64,000 nt of DNA from JBQKLI01 sp012798975 (lineage in GTDB: Bacteria; Bacillota; Clostridia; Tissierellales; Peptoniphilaceae), in the NCBI RefSeq assembly GCF_052116305.1, contig NZ_JBQKLI010000006.1:1-64000 (forward strand), in the 5' to 3' direction. A program made the translations under genes and the position numbers. The stretch's first letter is position 1. Each line of letters opens with the position of its first letter. The notes under the pieces were generated by a model. The model made no database searches. It was not told the origin of the DNA and was given only the letters and a program-made list of their open reading frames with translations. Below, one piece after another: positions 33,984 through 43,400 of this stretch.

Positions 33984-34566
33984 CGATCTGATCACTCGCC
34001 TTAATTAATTCACTTTTTAGATCTTTCAACTCGTCTCTTAAAGAGGCAGCTTCTTCGTATTTCTCTTCGTAAACCATTTCTCTTAACTGATCCTCTTTGT
34101 CTCGAATTTCTTTTCGGATCGTACGAAGCCCTTCATATATTTCCGGCACCTTGCCTTTGTGTTCGTTCGTTCCCTGGGTCTGAAGGAGTATCTGATCGAT
34201 AGAATTTCTAAATTCCTCATAGCAGTGATCGCAGCCGAACTTTCCGTTTTGCAAAATCCAGCTGAAGCTTGTGCCGCAATGGCTGCAGTTTTTCGAAGTT
34301 TTGTTCTCTTCAAGATCTTCCGAATGCATTTCTAAAACTGCTTTCTCCGTTTCTTCCGGTACAAGCATAGAACTGACTAATTCCGACAATATCTGCTGAA
34401 AAAATTTGTATTCTTCATCCCCTGAACTATTTTCTATCATCGGCTGATCAAATTCTTCTATATAATTTTGATAACAAGATTCGCATAGGGCGATTTTGGC
34501 GGAGCCTTCATCGCTTAAAACGTTAATTTCTATTACGGCATCTTGATCGCATTTGTCACATTTCAT
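33973..34566 (-). CDS. mcsA: McsA, zinc-finger activator of the McsB kinase
   Basis: About 197 residues. N-terminal treble-clef-like cysteine pairs CDKCDQ and CESCYQ, a second pair set CSHCGTSFSW and CDHCYEEF, and a C-terminal UVR motif (EEKYEEAASLRDELKDLKSE). These fit McsA, which binds and activates McsB and stabilises CtsR. The start at 34566 has AGGAGGAAATCC directly upstream; a longer frame to 34620 is unlikely. 10 bases after ctsR and overlapping mcsB. Confidence 0.93.
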   Translation of the reverse strand: MKCDKCDQDAVIEINVLSDEGSAKIALCESCYQNYIEEFDQPMIENSSGDEEYKFFQQILSELVSSMLVPEETEKAVLEMHSEDLEENKTSKNCSHCGTSFSWILQNGKFGCDHCYEEFRNSIDQILLQTQGTNEHKGKVPEIYEGLRTIRKEIRDKEDQLREMVYEEKYEEAASLRDELKDLKSELIKASDQIDER

Positions 34567-34576
34567 GGATTTCCTC

Positions 34577-35038
34577 CTATCTAAGCAGCACCAATAAAAT
34601 ACTGCGTAAAATATCAGCACGAACTTCGTTTCTTTTACTATTGTCTACATTGGTAAGGGCAGTATCCTCTAATCCATGCATAATCAGCTGTCCTTCTCTT
34701 TGTGTTAAAACATCTTCTTCCACTAAGGTGTTGATCAGATGATAGCATTTGTTTTTTGTAATCGTTGGTCCTACTGCCTCATTGATAAGCTCTCTGATAT
34801 TCGGCTGCTCTTTAAAAGAAAGCTTCATTATTCTAATATACCCACTTCCGCCTCTTCTACTTTCTATATGATATCCTTCATAGGGAGTAAAACGGGTCGT
34901 CAATACATAATTTATTTGGGAAGGAGCACAATTAAAATGATTTGCCAAGTCATTTCTTCCAATTTCAAGCACTCCGTCTTCTGTTTCCAATAGAAGTTTC
35001 TTTAAAAACTCCTCTATACTATTTGTCAATCCTGCCAT
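34577..35038 (-). CDS. ctsR: Transcriptional repressor CtsR
   Basis: A 153-residue repressor of class III heat-shock genes. The DNA-binding part includes LTNSIEEFLKKLL, RNDLANHFNCAPSQINYVLT (helix-turn-helix) and the winged glycine-rich turn ESRRGGSGYIRI, which senses temperature in other species. The C-terminal half carries the dimerisation helices. The start at 35038 is preferred to a GTG six bases upstream because of AGAGGTG. A CtsR box lies 16 bases upstream, so the operon is autoregulated. Confidence 0.95.
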   Translation of the reverse strand: MAGLTNSIEEFLKKLLLETEDGVLEIGRNDLANHFNCAPSQINYVLTTRFTPYEGYHIESRRGGSGYIRIMKLSFKEQPNIRELINEAVGPTITKNKCYHLINTLVEEDVLTQREGQLIMHGLEDTALTNVDNSKRNEVRADILRSILLVLLR

Positions 35039-35053
35039 TTCCACACCTCTAAC

Positions 35054-35070
35054 TTTGACTATCTTTGACT
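35054..35070 (-). promoter_or_regulatory. CtsR operator (tandem heptads)
   Basis: On the minus strand AGTCAAA-GAT-AGTCAAA, the exact form of the CtsR box (two RGTCAAA heptads separated by three bases). It is between the predicted transcription start and the ctsR ribosome site, a position suited to repression. Confidence 0.92.
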
Positions 35071-35080
35071 ATACATTTCG

Positions 35081-35110
35081 TAAAAATGTCTCTATCTAGA
35101 GACATTTTTA
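35081..35110. promoter_or_regulatory. Long perfect palindrome at the ctsR transcription start
   Basis: TAAAAATGTCTCTA, two bases, and the exact complement (14-bp arms), followed by the -10 hexamer TATAAT (35110-35115) on the upstream side. The predicted start site (about 35103) falls inside the palindrome, so it is better seen as a DNA operator for a dimeric repressor than as an RNA hairpin. It is not a CIRCE element. Confidence 0.55.
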
Positions 35111-35138
35111 TTATACCATTATTGTAGGTATTATACAA
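35110..35138 (-). promoter_or_regulatory. Predicted promoter of the ctsR operon
   Basis: TTGTAT (35133-35138), 17-base spacer, TATAAT (35110-35115) on the minus strand. Confidence 0.65.
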
Positions 35139-35159
35139 TATTTAATTGAGATTTAGAAA

Positions 35160-35374
35160 AGAGTGGAGAGTCGGAAGCAGGGGAACGTCTAACGACGCCT
35201 TTTATACGTAGAAAATGCTCCGCATTTTCCTCCATCCCTATTACCTATTCCCTATAACCTATTTCCTCTCTTTTCCTCTCTTTTCCTCTCTCTTCCCTAG
35301 CCACCAAAGGTGTGCTGCCTAGTGCCTAGGTGCCAAAGGCATCCTGCCTGGGTTGCGAAGCAATCCCGCCTTTA
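35160..35374 (+). repeat. Intergenic hairpin-array repeat, copy D
   Basis: No gene. CGTC-TAAC-GACG (35186-35197), GAAAATGC-TCC-GCATTTTC (35211-35229), pyrimidine tract, CACC-AAA-GGTG (35302-35312), CCTAG-TGC-CTAGG (35318-35330), GGTGCC-AAA-GGCATCC (35329-35344), GGGTTGC-GAA-GCAATCC (35350-35366), then CGCCTT. Sits between the EF-G-like gene and the ctsR promoter. Confidence 0.85.
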
Positions 35375-37432
35375 TTAATCTTCTTTACTCGCTTCGATAA
35401 TCTTTTCAGCAACATTATGAGGGGCTTCTTCATAGCGTTCGAATTCCATAAAGAAATTTCCTCTTGCTTGAGTCATAGAACGAAGATCGATAGAATATTC
35501 AAACAGTTCTGCATGAGGAGCTTCTGCCACAATAGTCTGTGAACCGTCTTCTTGAGGTTCCATTCCTAAGATACGTCCCCGTCTCTTATTCATATCCCCC
35601 ATTACATCTCCCATATATTCTTCCGGAACATTGATTTCAACTTTCATAATCGGTTCAAGAAGGATAGGCTGAGCTTCTTCGATTCCTTTTCTAAAGGCAA
35701 GCTGAGCCGCTAGTTTAAAGGCCATCTCGTTAGAGTCTACTGCATGGTAGGATCCGTCATAAAGTGTAGCTTTTACTCCTACTACAGGATAGCCTGCCAA
35801 TGGTCCTTTCTGCATAGATTCCTGAAGTCCTTTTTCAACAGCAGGGAAATAGTTCTTTGGAACAGATCCGCCGAATACTTCTTCGTCAAATACAAAGTCT
35901 TCCTCTGTAGGCTCAAAACGAATGTGAACATCTCCATACTGTCCTGCACCGCCGGATTGTTTCTTATGTTTTCCTTGTACATCTGATTTTCCGCGAATTG
36001 TCTCCCTATAAGCGATCTTGAAAGGAACAACCTTCGTTTCAACGCCATAAGAATCCAACAGTTTGTTTCGAATAATATGAAGCTGTACATTTCCTTGTCC
36101 GCCGATAACCAGCTGTTTTGTTTCCGGGTCTCTTTTAGAAACGAAAGAAGGATCTTCTTCTTGAAGTTTTGCAAGAGCTGAAGATATTTTGTCTTCATCG
36201 CCTTTCGATACAGGTTCTACCGCTATAAAAAGATTTGGTCTTGGATACTTCAGTTTTTTAAATAGTGTAGGATCGTTTTTCGTAGCTAATGTATCTCCCG
36301 TTGCTGTGGTAGAGAATTTCGAAATCGCTCCGATATCTCCTGCAACAATTTCAGAAGCTTCAATCTGCTCGTTTCCTCTTAAAAAGAACAAACCGCCGAT
36401 TTTTTCAGTTTTATCTTGAGTTACATTGTAAATATCAGCATCCCTCGTAATTTTTCCTGAGATAACTTTAAAGACCGATATTTTCCCTACAAATGGATCT
36501 ATTATTGTTTTAAATACAACTGCAGCCATAGGTGCATCTACGTTGACTTCTCTCATTTTATCGTCTTCATGACGGAAACCGTAACGAGCTCTGTCGTCGT
36601 CTGGAGTCGGCATATATTTTGTTATAATATCCAGTAGAAGATCTACTCCAACACCTGAATCCGCTGAACCTGCTAATAGAGGTACTACTGCTCCTTCTAT
36701 AAGAGCTGTAACGATACCTACCATCAATTCTTCATGGGTAAAAGTTTCTCCGGAGAAGTATTTATCCATCAGTTCTTCTCCAGCTTCAGCTACCACTTCT
36801 GCGATATCGTTATAAGCAGCATCGACTTCGTCTAATTGATCTTCTGGAATTTCGATTTCTGTACGAACCATATTCTCGTAAGTATATGCTTTTTTATTTA
36901 AAACATCGATGATACCTTTAAATTCTTCTCCCTCAAATATAGGAAGGGTAAAAGGTACTAAACGATTTGAGAATTTATTTTTTAAATCATGAACAATTTT
37001 TTCGTAATCCGCATTTTCTTTATCGATTTTGTTTACGAAGATAATTCGTGGAAGCTGGATTTTGTCTGTATATTTTAGGACTTTTTCCGTTCCTACTTCG
37101 ACTCCGTTTACACCGTCTACTACGATAAGTGCAGCCTCTGCAGCTCTAAGAGCGGCGAAAACTTCTCCTTGAAAATCAAAATATCCAGGAGTATCGATAA
37201 AGTTGATCTTTGTATCTTCCCATTCTATCGGAATAATTGTTGTTCCGATGGAAGATTTTCTTTTCTTTTCCTCTGCTTGAAAATCCGATACTGTGTTGCC
37301 TTCTTCTGTTCTTCCAATTCTGTTCGTTACACCAGTTTTATAAAGAATAGCTTCTGTTAAGTCTGTTTTACCGCTTCCGCTATGTCCAACTAGTGCAATG
37401 TTTCTTATCCTGTCTGTAGGATACGCCTTCAT
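35375..37432 (-). CDS. EF-G-like GTPase (FusA2-type paralogue)
   Basis: A 685-residue translation-factor GTPase. G1 is GHSGSGKTDLTEAI instead of the GHVDHGKT typical of true EF-G; G3 is DTPGYFDFQG and G4 is NKID. Domains III-V follow, with GGAGQYGDVHIRFEPTEED near 490 and MGDMNKRRGRILGMEPQEDG in domain V. The altered G1 and sequence overall place it with the second EF-G-like group whose role is not well defined (possibly ribosome recycling or stress). It is not next to rpsL/rpsG/tuf, which also argues against the main EF-G. It has its own promoter. Confidence 0.88.
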   Translation of the reverse strand: MKAYPTDRIRNIALVGHSGSGKTDLTEAILYKTGVTNRIGRTEEGNTVSDFQAEEKKRKSSIGTTIIPIEWEDTKINFIDTPGYFDFQGEVFAALRAAEAALIVVDGVNGVEVGTEKVLKYTDKIQLPRIIFVNKIDKENADYEKIVHDLKNKFSNRLVPFTLPIFEGEEFKGIIDVLNKKAYTYENMVRTEIEIPEDQLDEVDAAYNDIAEVVAEAGEELMDKYFSGETFTHEELMVGIVTALIEGAVVPLLAGSADSGVGVDLLLDIITKYMPTPDDDRARYGFRHEDDKMREVNVDAPMAAVVFKTIIDPFVGKISVFKVISGKITRDADIYNVTQDKTEKIGGLFFLRGNEQIEASEIVAGDIGAISKFSTTATGDTLATKNDPTLFKKLKYPRPNLFIAVEPVSKGDEDKISSALAKLQEEDPSFVSKRDPETKQLVIGGQGNVQLHIIRNKLLDSYGVETKVVPFKIAYRETIRGKSDVQGKHKKQSGGAGQYGDVHIRFEPTEEDFVFDEEVFGGSVPKNYFPAVEKGLQESMQKGPLAGYPVVGVKATLYDGSYHAVDSNEMAFKLAAQLAFRKGIEEAQPILLEPIMKVEINVPEEYMGDVMGDMNKRRGRILGMEPQEDGSQTIVAEAPHAELFEYSIDLRSMTQARGNFFMEFERYEEAPHNVAEKIIEASKED

Positions 37433-37521
37433 AAATATACCTCCTATGGATTCGCCGATGAAAACATTTGCCTTTGCGAAATATCTCCAGCTGCAAATCT
37501 AGCTTTATTTTGATAGTTTAA

Positions 37522-37550
37522 ATTATATCATCAAACTTCACTATTCTCAA
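37522..37550 (-). promoter_or_regulatory. Predicted promoter of the EF-G-like gene
   Basis: TTGAGA (37545-37550), 17-base spacer, TATAAT (37522-37527) on the minus strand. Confidence 0.72.
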
Positions 37551-37659
37551 TCCGATGGTAATGTGAAACTACCTGTTTTAAATTTATACCCTTTTCCCTT
37601 CATTCTATTAAACTTTGTTGTATTTTAATTAGTATAGTTAAAATAAATTTTGTTCTATA

Positions 37660-37689
37660 TTGACTTTGGAACAATCAAGAGTATACAAT
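37660..37689 (+). promoter_or_regulatory. Predicted promoter of the lipoprotein gene at 37729
   Basis: TTGACT (37660-37665), 18-base spacer, TACAAT (37684-37689) on the plus strand, about 40 bases before the ATG. Confidence 0.72.
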
Positions 37690-37728
37690 AAACATAAATA
37701 CTATAAACAAATCATGAAGGAGATTTCC

Positions 37729-38199
37729 ATGAAAAAATTAACTTGCTTACTTGCATTATTATTGATCTTCACAGCTGCAGCTTGCGGTAAACCGGCCGAT
37801 AAAGATAGGGTTTCTGAGAATAAGGTTTCCACAGAATTCGCTTCTACAGATAAAAATAAAGTTCTCTATGACAAAGACGATATTAAAGTTACATTCCTAG
37901 AAATGGCGGAAGATGAGTACAGCTATACTGTTAAGCTTTCTTATGATAATAAGACAGATAAAAAATACGATATACAAACAAGAAATGTAAAAATAAACGG
38001 AAAAGATACAAACAGTATTGGCTTTTCCGACGAAATCGCTCCTAGTACTGTTACAGAGGGAGACGGTATCGGCATCTATAAAGCCGAACTGCAAAAAGAA
38101 ACTATAGAAAAACCAGAAAGCTTAAAGGGAGATTTTGTAGTAATCTACAACAACACAGAAGAAGCCCGTAAATTTCCTTTTACAATCAATTTTAAATAG
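37729..38199 (+). CDS. Small lipoprotein of unknown function
   Basis: About 156 residues. Start at 37729 after GAAGGAGATTTCC; an upstream ATG (37660) lies within the promoter. Lipoprotein signal MKKLTCLLALLLIFTAAACG with the lipid-acceptor cysteine near residue 19. The mature part is a beta-rich domain (IKVTFLEMAEDEYSYTVKLS, YDIQTRNVKINGKDTNSIGF, VTEGDGIGIYKAELQ) reminiscent of DUF4352-like extracytoplasmic domains. Standing alone on the plus strand, with a promoter and a convergent terminator. Function unknown. Confidence 0.78.
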   Translation: MKKLTCLLALLLIFTAAACGKPADKDRVSENKVSTEFASTDKNKVLYDKDDIKVTFLEMAEDEYSYTVKLSYDNKTDKKYDIQTRNVKINGKDTNSIGFSDEIAPSTVTEGDGIGIYKAELQKETIEKPESLKGDFVVIYNNTEEARKFPFTINFK

Positions 38200-38242
38200 A
38201 CCTCCGAAAAGAATTAACGATCCTTTCTTTTCTAACCATACA

Positions 38243-38292
38243 AAGACCTAAAAACATCGCCTTATTTTTAAAAGGCGATGTTTTTAGGTCTT
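38243..38292. terminator. Convergent terminator between the lipoprotein and zinc-ribbon protein genes
   Basis: AAGACCTAAAAACATCGCCTT and its exact complement, 21-bp arms with an 8-base loop. The distal arm overlaps the last codons of the minus-strand gene. Confidence 0.85.
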
Positions 38293-38682
38293 CTTAATAA
38301 AATTATGTTTGCAATAAGGACAGGTGATTTTAATTTTTCCTTTTCCTTTTGGCACTTTCAATTCTTTTCTGCAGCTGGGACAGTGAAAATATTTATAATG
38401 CTGCATTCCTTGAGCACGTATCTTCGACTTTTGAAAAAATTCTCTAAGAGGTTTTGTAATATCCCTGTATTTTCTTCTTTCGATAATCCGCTGAGTTTTA
38501 TTCTTTGAAAGGGGACGATAAAACCCGAAATAAAAGAATATTAAAATCAGCACAAAATTTACATAAGGATTTTTAAAATAAATATTAGCTATCGAAATAA
38601 GGACGCCTATAATAATCATCGTCCTTGATAATTCATCGAATCCATAACGGTCTTTCATAAATTGATAAATCCTTTGGTTCAT
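38284..38682 (-). CDS. Membrane protein with C-terminal zinc ribbon
   Basis: A 132-residue protein. Two hydrophobic helices near residues 20-55 (MIIIGVLISIANIYF; FVLILIFFYFGFY) and, at the C-terminus, two CxxC knuckles (CPSCRKELKVPKGKGKIKIT, then CPYCKHNF) that should bind one zinc. Found widely in clostridia with no assigned role. Its ATG overlaps the stop codon of the sirtuin gene (TAATG), so it is translated with it. Confidence 0.75.
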   Translation of the reverse strand: MNQRIYQFMKDRYGFDELSRTMIIIGVLISIANIYFKNPYVNFVLILIFFYFGFYRPLSKNKTQRIIERRKYRDITKPLREFFQKSKIRAQGMQHYKYFHCPSCRKELKVPKGKGKIKITCPYCKHNFIKKT

Positions 38683-39422
38683 TATTGCTCCTTTCCTTCT
38701 GCAATACTCTCAAGCACTTCCCCTATATCCCCGTAAAATACATAGTCGGCGATTGCATCCTTTGCAGTGGGTTCTTTATTGATAAGAATCATTTTGTTCC
38801 CATTATAATAGTCTAGAAATCCTGCAGCAGGATAAACTACAAGGGAAGTCCCTCCTACAATCAGCACATCAGCCTCTTGAATTAATTCTATGGATTTTTC
38901 GATCACGTCCTGCTTTAGACCCTCTCCGTATAGTACAATATCTGCTCGAATAATGCTTTCACATTTATCACAGAGAGGCGGATTTTCTTTCTTTAAAAAA
39001 TCTTCTAAAGTATATTTCTTCCCGCAGGATACGCAATAATATTCTCTCAAATTTCCATGGAGTTCAAAGACCTTCCTAGACCCTGCGAGCTGATGAAGGC
39101 TGTCGATATTTTGTGTAATAATACCTTTTAATCTGCCTTCCTTTTCCCATGATGCTAGAATTTTATGGGCTTTGTTTGGACTGATATCTTCATAGATCAG
39201 ATTCTTCTTAATATATTCAGCAAATTCCTTCGGCTTTTCCTCAAAAAATTCATGGCTTAGCATATACTCTGGGGAATAATCGCTATCGTGCTTTTGATTA
39301 TAAAGGCCTGCTGCTGACCTGAAGTCGGGAATCCCAGAGGCTGTTGATACCCCCGCGCCACCGAAAAAGACGATATTATCTGATTCTTTTATCATTTTCT
39401 TGACTTGATCATATAATTCCAT
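38682..39422 (-). CDS. cobB: NAD-dependent protein deacetylase, sirtuin family
   Basis: A 246-residue Sir2 enzyme. NAD site GGAGVSTASGIPDFRS near 19-34, catalytic TQNIDSLHQLAG and ELHG histidine near 117-140, zinc cysteines CVSCGKKY and CDKCES, and the C-terminal VGGTSLVVYPAA nucleotide region. It removes acyl groups from lysines using NAD. AGAAGGAGATAAAA precedes the ATG. Coupled to the downstream membrane protein. Confidence 0.95.
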   Translation of the reverse strand: MELYDQVKKMIKESDNIVFFGGAGVSTASGIPDFRSAAGLYNQKHDSDYSPEYMLSHEFFEEKPKEFAEYIKKNLIYEDISPNKAHKILASWEKEGRLKGIITQNIDSLHQLAGSRKVFELHGNLREYYCVSCGKKYTLEDFLKKENPPLCDKCESIIRADIVLYGEGLKQDVIEKSIELIQEADVLIVGGTSLVVYPAAGFLDYYNGNKMILINKEPTAKDAIADYVFYGDIGEVLESIAEGKEQ

Positions 39423-39472
39423 TTTTATCTCCTTCTTCTAAGTATAAGATAAGATTATATAGAAAATGTGAA

Positions 39473-39937
39473 TTAATAGAAAGAATTTTTATACTGATAT
39501 TCTCCCTCTTTAAAGTACAAAAGAACTTCTTTCATTTTTCCATCGTAAATATCAATACACAGATCCATAGATTTCGATAGATTATCCGCTTTTATAAACT
39601 CCTCCCGCTTCATCCAGTAAAGCTTCCCTTCTCGATTCTCTTCCTCCAGCACACCGCTGTACTTATTGGTATAATAGAGAATTCCTACGCTTCTCCGTTT
39701 TTGATTTCCTTCTTCTATCCACTGGATGACACCTTTAATAAAAGGATTTTCAATATTCAAATTCGTCTCTTCTTTAATCTCCCGAATCACAGAATCAAAA
39801 AAACTTTCTCCTTCTTCCACATGCCCTCCTGGAAATGTCAGCCCTTCCCAACCTTCTTTGGCAATTTTATCTAGTACTACCACTTCATCCGTCTTCGTAT
39901 TATGAATCATACACATATTCATTAATTCTATTTCCAT
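39473..39937 (-). CDS. Nudix hydrolase (8-oxo-dGTP diphosphatase-like)
   Basis: A 154-residue Nudix protein. The Nudix box reads GGHVEEGESFFDSVIREIKE followed by ETNL, near residues 36-59, with all metal-binding glutamates. Proteins with this arrangement (MNMCMIHN near the start, then a short C-terminal extension) are usually annotated as MutT/YtkD-type diphosphatases. The exact substrate is not determined. The start follows TTTAAGGAGAGACT. Confidence 0.88.
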   Translation of the reverse strand: MEIELMNMCMIHNTKTDEVVVLDKIAKEGWEGLTFPGGHVEEGESFFDSVIREIKEETNLNIENPFIKGVIQWIEEGNQKRRSVGILYYTNKYSGVLEEENREGKLYWMKREEFIKADNLSKSMDLCIDIYDGKMKEVLLYFKEGEYQYKNSFY

Positions 39938-39956
39938 AGTCTCTCCTTAAATACAA

Positions 39957-39988
39957 GAAAAGACAAGAGCCTGCACTCCTGTCCTTTT
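39957..39988 (-). terminator. Terminator after the small membrane protein gene
   Basis: AAAGGACAGGAG / CTCTTGTCTTTT stem (G-T pairs) with a 6-base loop TGCAGG on the minus strand. Confidence 0.6.
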
Positions 39989-39990
39989 CA

Positions 39991-40449
39991 TTATTTTCTA
40001 TTTTTCTTTCTTTTTCGTTTTTTTAGTATTTTGTTATACTCATCCACGTGCATATATACCGTTAAGGTATCCTCAATATAGAAATAAGAAGCCGCTAAAA
40101 GTCCTGCAGCAATTCCGTTGATCCCGTTTGTTTTCGGCAATAAAAGATAGGCCGCCAACGCTGCAAAAGGAATCACACGAATCAGTATGGTCAGGTTTCT
40201 TGTCCTCCCCATTTTTTCAACTACATAATATTTCTTATGCAGAAAGATTCTTAGATAGGCGACGATTACAAAAGCACCTATCAAAAGCCAAGGTGTAAAC
40301 GAGGGAATTACACTTGTATTCGAATAATGGAGAGAAAAGAATATTAAAAACACCGTGAGACATTCAAGTCCCAACAATACTTTCCTTTGCTGTTCTACTT
40401 TTTCAATGGTATTATTCTTTTTCAATTTCAATCTTTGTACTTTCTCCAT
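39991..40449 (-). CDS. Small membrane protein of unknown function
   Basis: About 152 residues with four hydrophobic segments (LLGLECLTVFLIFFSLHY; FTPWLLIGAFVIVAYLRIFL; ILIRVIPFAALAAYLLL; GIAAGLLAASYFYIEDTLTVY) and a very basic C-terminus (KILKKRKRKKNRK). It overlaps the end of ileS by 38 bases if the ATG at 40449 is used; a TTG at 40431 with GGAG upstream would reduce this. Translationally coupled to ileS. Function unknown. Confidence 0.68.
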   Translation of the reverse strand: MEKVQRLKLKKNNTIEKVEQQRKVLLGLECLTVFLIFFSLHYSNTSVIPSFTPWLLIGAFVIVAYLRIFLHKKYYVVEKMGRTRNLTILIRVIPFAALAAYLLLPKTNGINGIAAGLLAASYFYIEDTLTVYMHVDEYNKILKKRKRKKNRK

Positions 40450-43400
40450 TTAATTCTATAAAATCTCCAGGGAGATCCTCTGCTTCTTCTACAGATACTG
40501 CAAGAACTTCCTCTTTTATCTTATCCATATAAAGATCGACTCCGCTCTTTAATGCTTCTGTCGGAATATACTTCACGCGGATATGATCTAATACTTCGAA
40601 GTCTTTTGTTTTTCTCATCTGCTGAACTTTAGAAATAAACTCTCTTGCAAATCCTTCTTTTAGAAGATCCTCGTTTAGCGTAGTGTCTAAAATAACAAAG
40701 ACGCCGTTTTCATTTTCCACATCGAACCCTTCTTTTGCAGAAACACGGATTTCAACATAGTTCTCTTCAATCTTTGTTTCTTCCCCTTCTAGTTCGATCG
40801 TAAGCCCTTCTTTAATTTTCTCGATAAACTCTTTTTCAGACACAGAACCAAGATAGTTTTGGAATGCTTTGATTTTTTTACCTAGAATACGTCCTGCTTC
40901 TTTGAAATTCGGCTTTAATTCATAATCCATATACTCTGATAAATCTTTTCCAAACTCGACATTTTTAACATTAAGTTCTTCTTGGATTAATGAAACAGAA
41001 CCTTCGATTTTGTCTTTGTATTTGTCATCGACAATGATATTTTGAAGAGGCTGACGGACTTTGATATTTGCCTTTTCCCGAGATGCTCTTCCTAAGGTTA
41101 CTAAGGTTCTCACAAGTTCCATCTGCTCTTCCAAATCTTCGTTGATTAAAGACAGGTCAGCTTCCGGAATAAAATCTAAGTGAACAGACTTTTTATCTGT
41201 AAGATTTTTATAGATTTCCTCTGCTATAAATGGAGTAAATGGTGCGATTAATTTAGATATTCCCAGAAGAATTTCATAGGTTGTATTGTATACCGACTGT
41301 TTATCTTCATCCACATTCTTTTTCCAGAAACGTCTTCTGTTTCGACGGATATACCAGTTTGAAAGATCTTCTACAACAAAATCGGAAATCTCTCGAACAA
41401 CTTTTGTCACTTCAAAAATTTCCATGTTTTCAGCATAAGATTTTAACAAGCTGTTGTATTTCGAAAGGATCCAGCGGTCAATTTCCGGTCTCTTGTCATA
41501 CTCCACGAAAAATTCTCTTGGATCGATATTATCCGTTTCGCTATACATCTGGAAGAAGTTGTAAGTGTTTCTAAAGGAACGGAAGAATTTGCTTTGTACT
41601 TCCTGAAGTCCATCCACGTCAAACTTTGTAGGAATCCATGGAGGAGATACCATTAAAGAATAGAATCTTACAACATCGGCTCCATACTCGTCGAATAATT
41701 GAATCGGATCGAGAGTATTTCCTCTTGATTTACTCATTTTCTTTCCGTTTTTATCTAAGATCAGATCGTTGACCAATACATTTTTATAAGGCGCTTTGCC
41801 TGTAATCATCGTAGAGATCGCAAGAAGCGAATAGAACCAGCCTCTTGTCTGGTCGATTCCTTCGTTGATAAAGTCTGCAGGGAAGACTTTGTCGAAATCC
41901 TCTTTATGATCAAATGGATAGTGGTACTGAGCAAAAGGCATTGCCCCGGAGTCAAACCATACGTCGATTACATCCGGTTCTCTTGTCATACGTCCGCCGC
42001 AGTCGGGACAAGTTAAATGAACGTCATCTACATAAGGGCGGTGTAATTCTATATCCTCTGATATTTCTTCTATGGCTCTTTCTTTTAATTCTTGTCTTGA
42101 ACCTACAGATGTCAAATGATTGCAGTCTTCGCATTTCCAAACATTCAAAGGTGTTCCCCAATATCTGGATCTTGAGATCGCCCAGTCTTTCAAATTTTCT
42201 AGCCAGTTTCCGAATCGTCCTTCTCCTATATGCTCTGGATACCAGTTTACTCCCTTGTTGTTTTCGATAAGCTGGTCTTTCACCTTCGTTACTTCGATAT
42301 ACCAAGAAGGTTTAGAATAATAGATCAGCGGTGTATGGCATCTCCAGCAGTGAGGATAATTATGCTCTACTTTTTGTTTCGTAAATAAAAGATCGTTGGC
42401 TTTAAGATATTTTATAATATCCAAATCCGCATCCATAACAAACATTCCCTTCCATGGAGTGTCTGTAAATTTACCTTCTTCGTCTACAGGATTAATCAAC
42501 GGAAGATCATATCTTCTTCCTGTCTGATAATCGTCTTCCCCAAAGGCTGGAGCTGTGTGGACAATCCCTGTACCATCCTCTGTTGTGACATAATCTGCAC
42601 AGGTTATAAAGAAAGCTTTTTTATCTGGAGTAATTCCCGGAATCAGCTGATCGTACTCCATATACTCCATATCTTTTCCCTTAAGCTCTTTTAAAATTGT
42701 ATACTCTTCTCCGAAAAGCTTTGGTGCAAGATTTTTTGCAGCATAGAATTTATTGCCTTTAGCTTCTACTAAAACATAATCCACATCAGGATGTACTGTT
42801 AAAGCAACGTTTGAAGGCAATGTCCATGGTGTTGTAGTCCATGCTAGGAAATGCTCGTCTGTTCCGGTTCTATGGAAGGCAACAGTAGCCGTATCTGTTT
42901 TAATCATTTCATAGCCTTGTGCTACTTCATGAGATGCAAGACCTGTTCCGCATCGAGGACAATAAGGGAGAATTTTTGCTCCTTCGTAGATCAAACCTTT
43001 CTTGAAAAGCTGATCCATAATCCACCATACAGATTCGATATAATTATTATCAAGGGTAATATACGGATGATCCATGTCAATATTGTAAGCCATGCGCTCT
43101 GACATTTCTCTCCATAGCTTCTCATAGCTGAATACAGACTCTTTACATTTTTGGTTGAATTTTTCTACGCCGTAATCTTCGATTTCTTTTTTACTCTCAA
43201 GACCCAGTTCTTTTTCCACGCCAATTTCTACTGGCAGCCCATGTGTATCCCATCCGGCTTTTTTCTGAACTCGATAGCCCTGCATCGTTTTATAACGGCA
43301 CTGCATATCTTTTAATGTTCTAGAAATTACATGATGGATACCCGGTTTTCCGTTCGCAGTGGGAGGACCATCGTAAAACACATAGTTTTTATCTTCCGGT

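Noticed and set aside
35081..35110. Reading the ctsR-leader palindrome as a rho-independent terminator
   Set aside because: The predicted transcription start lies inside it, so the full hairpin would not be transcribed; a DNA operator is more likely.
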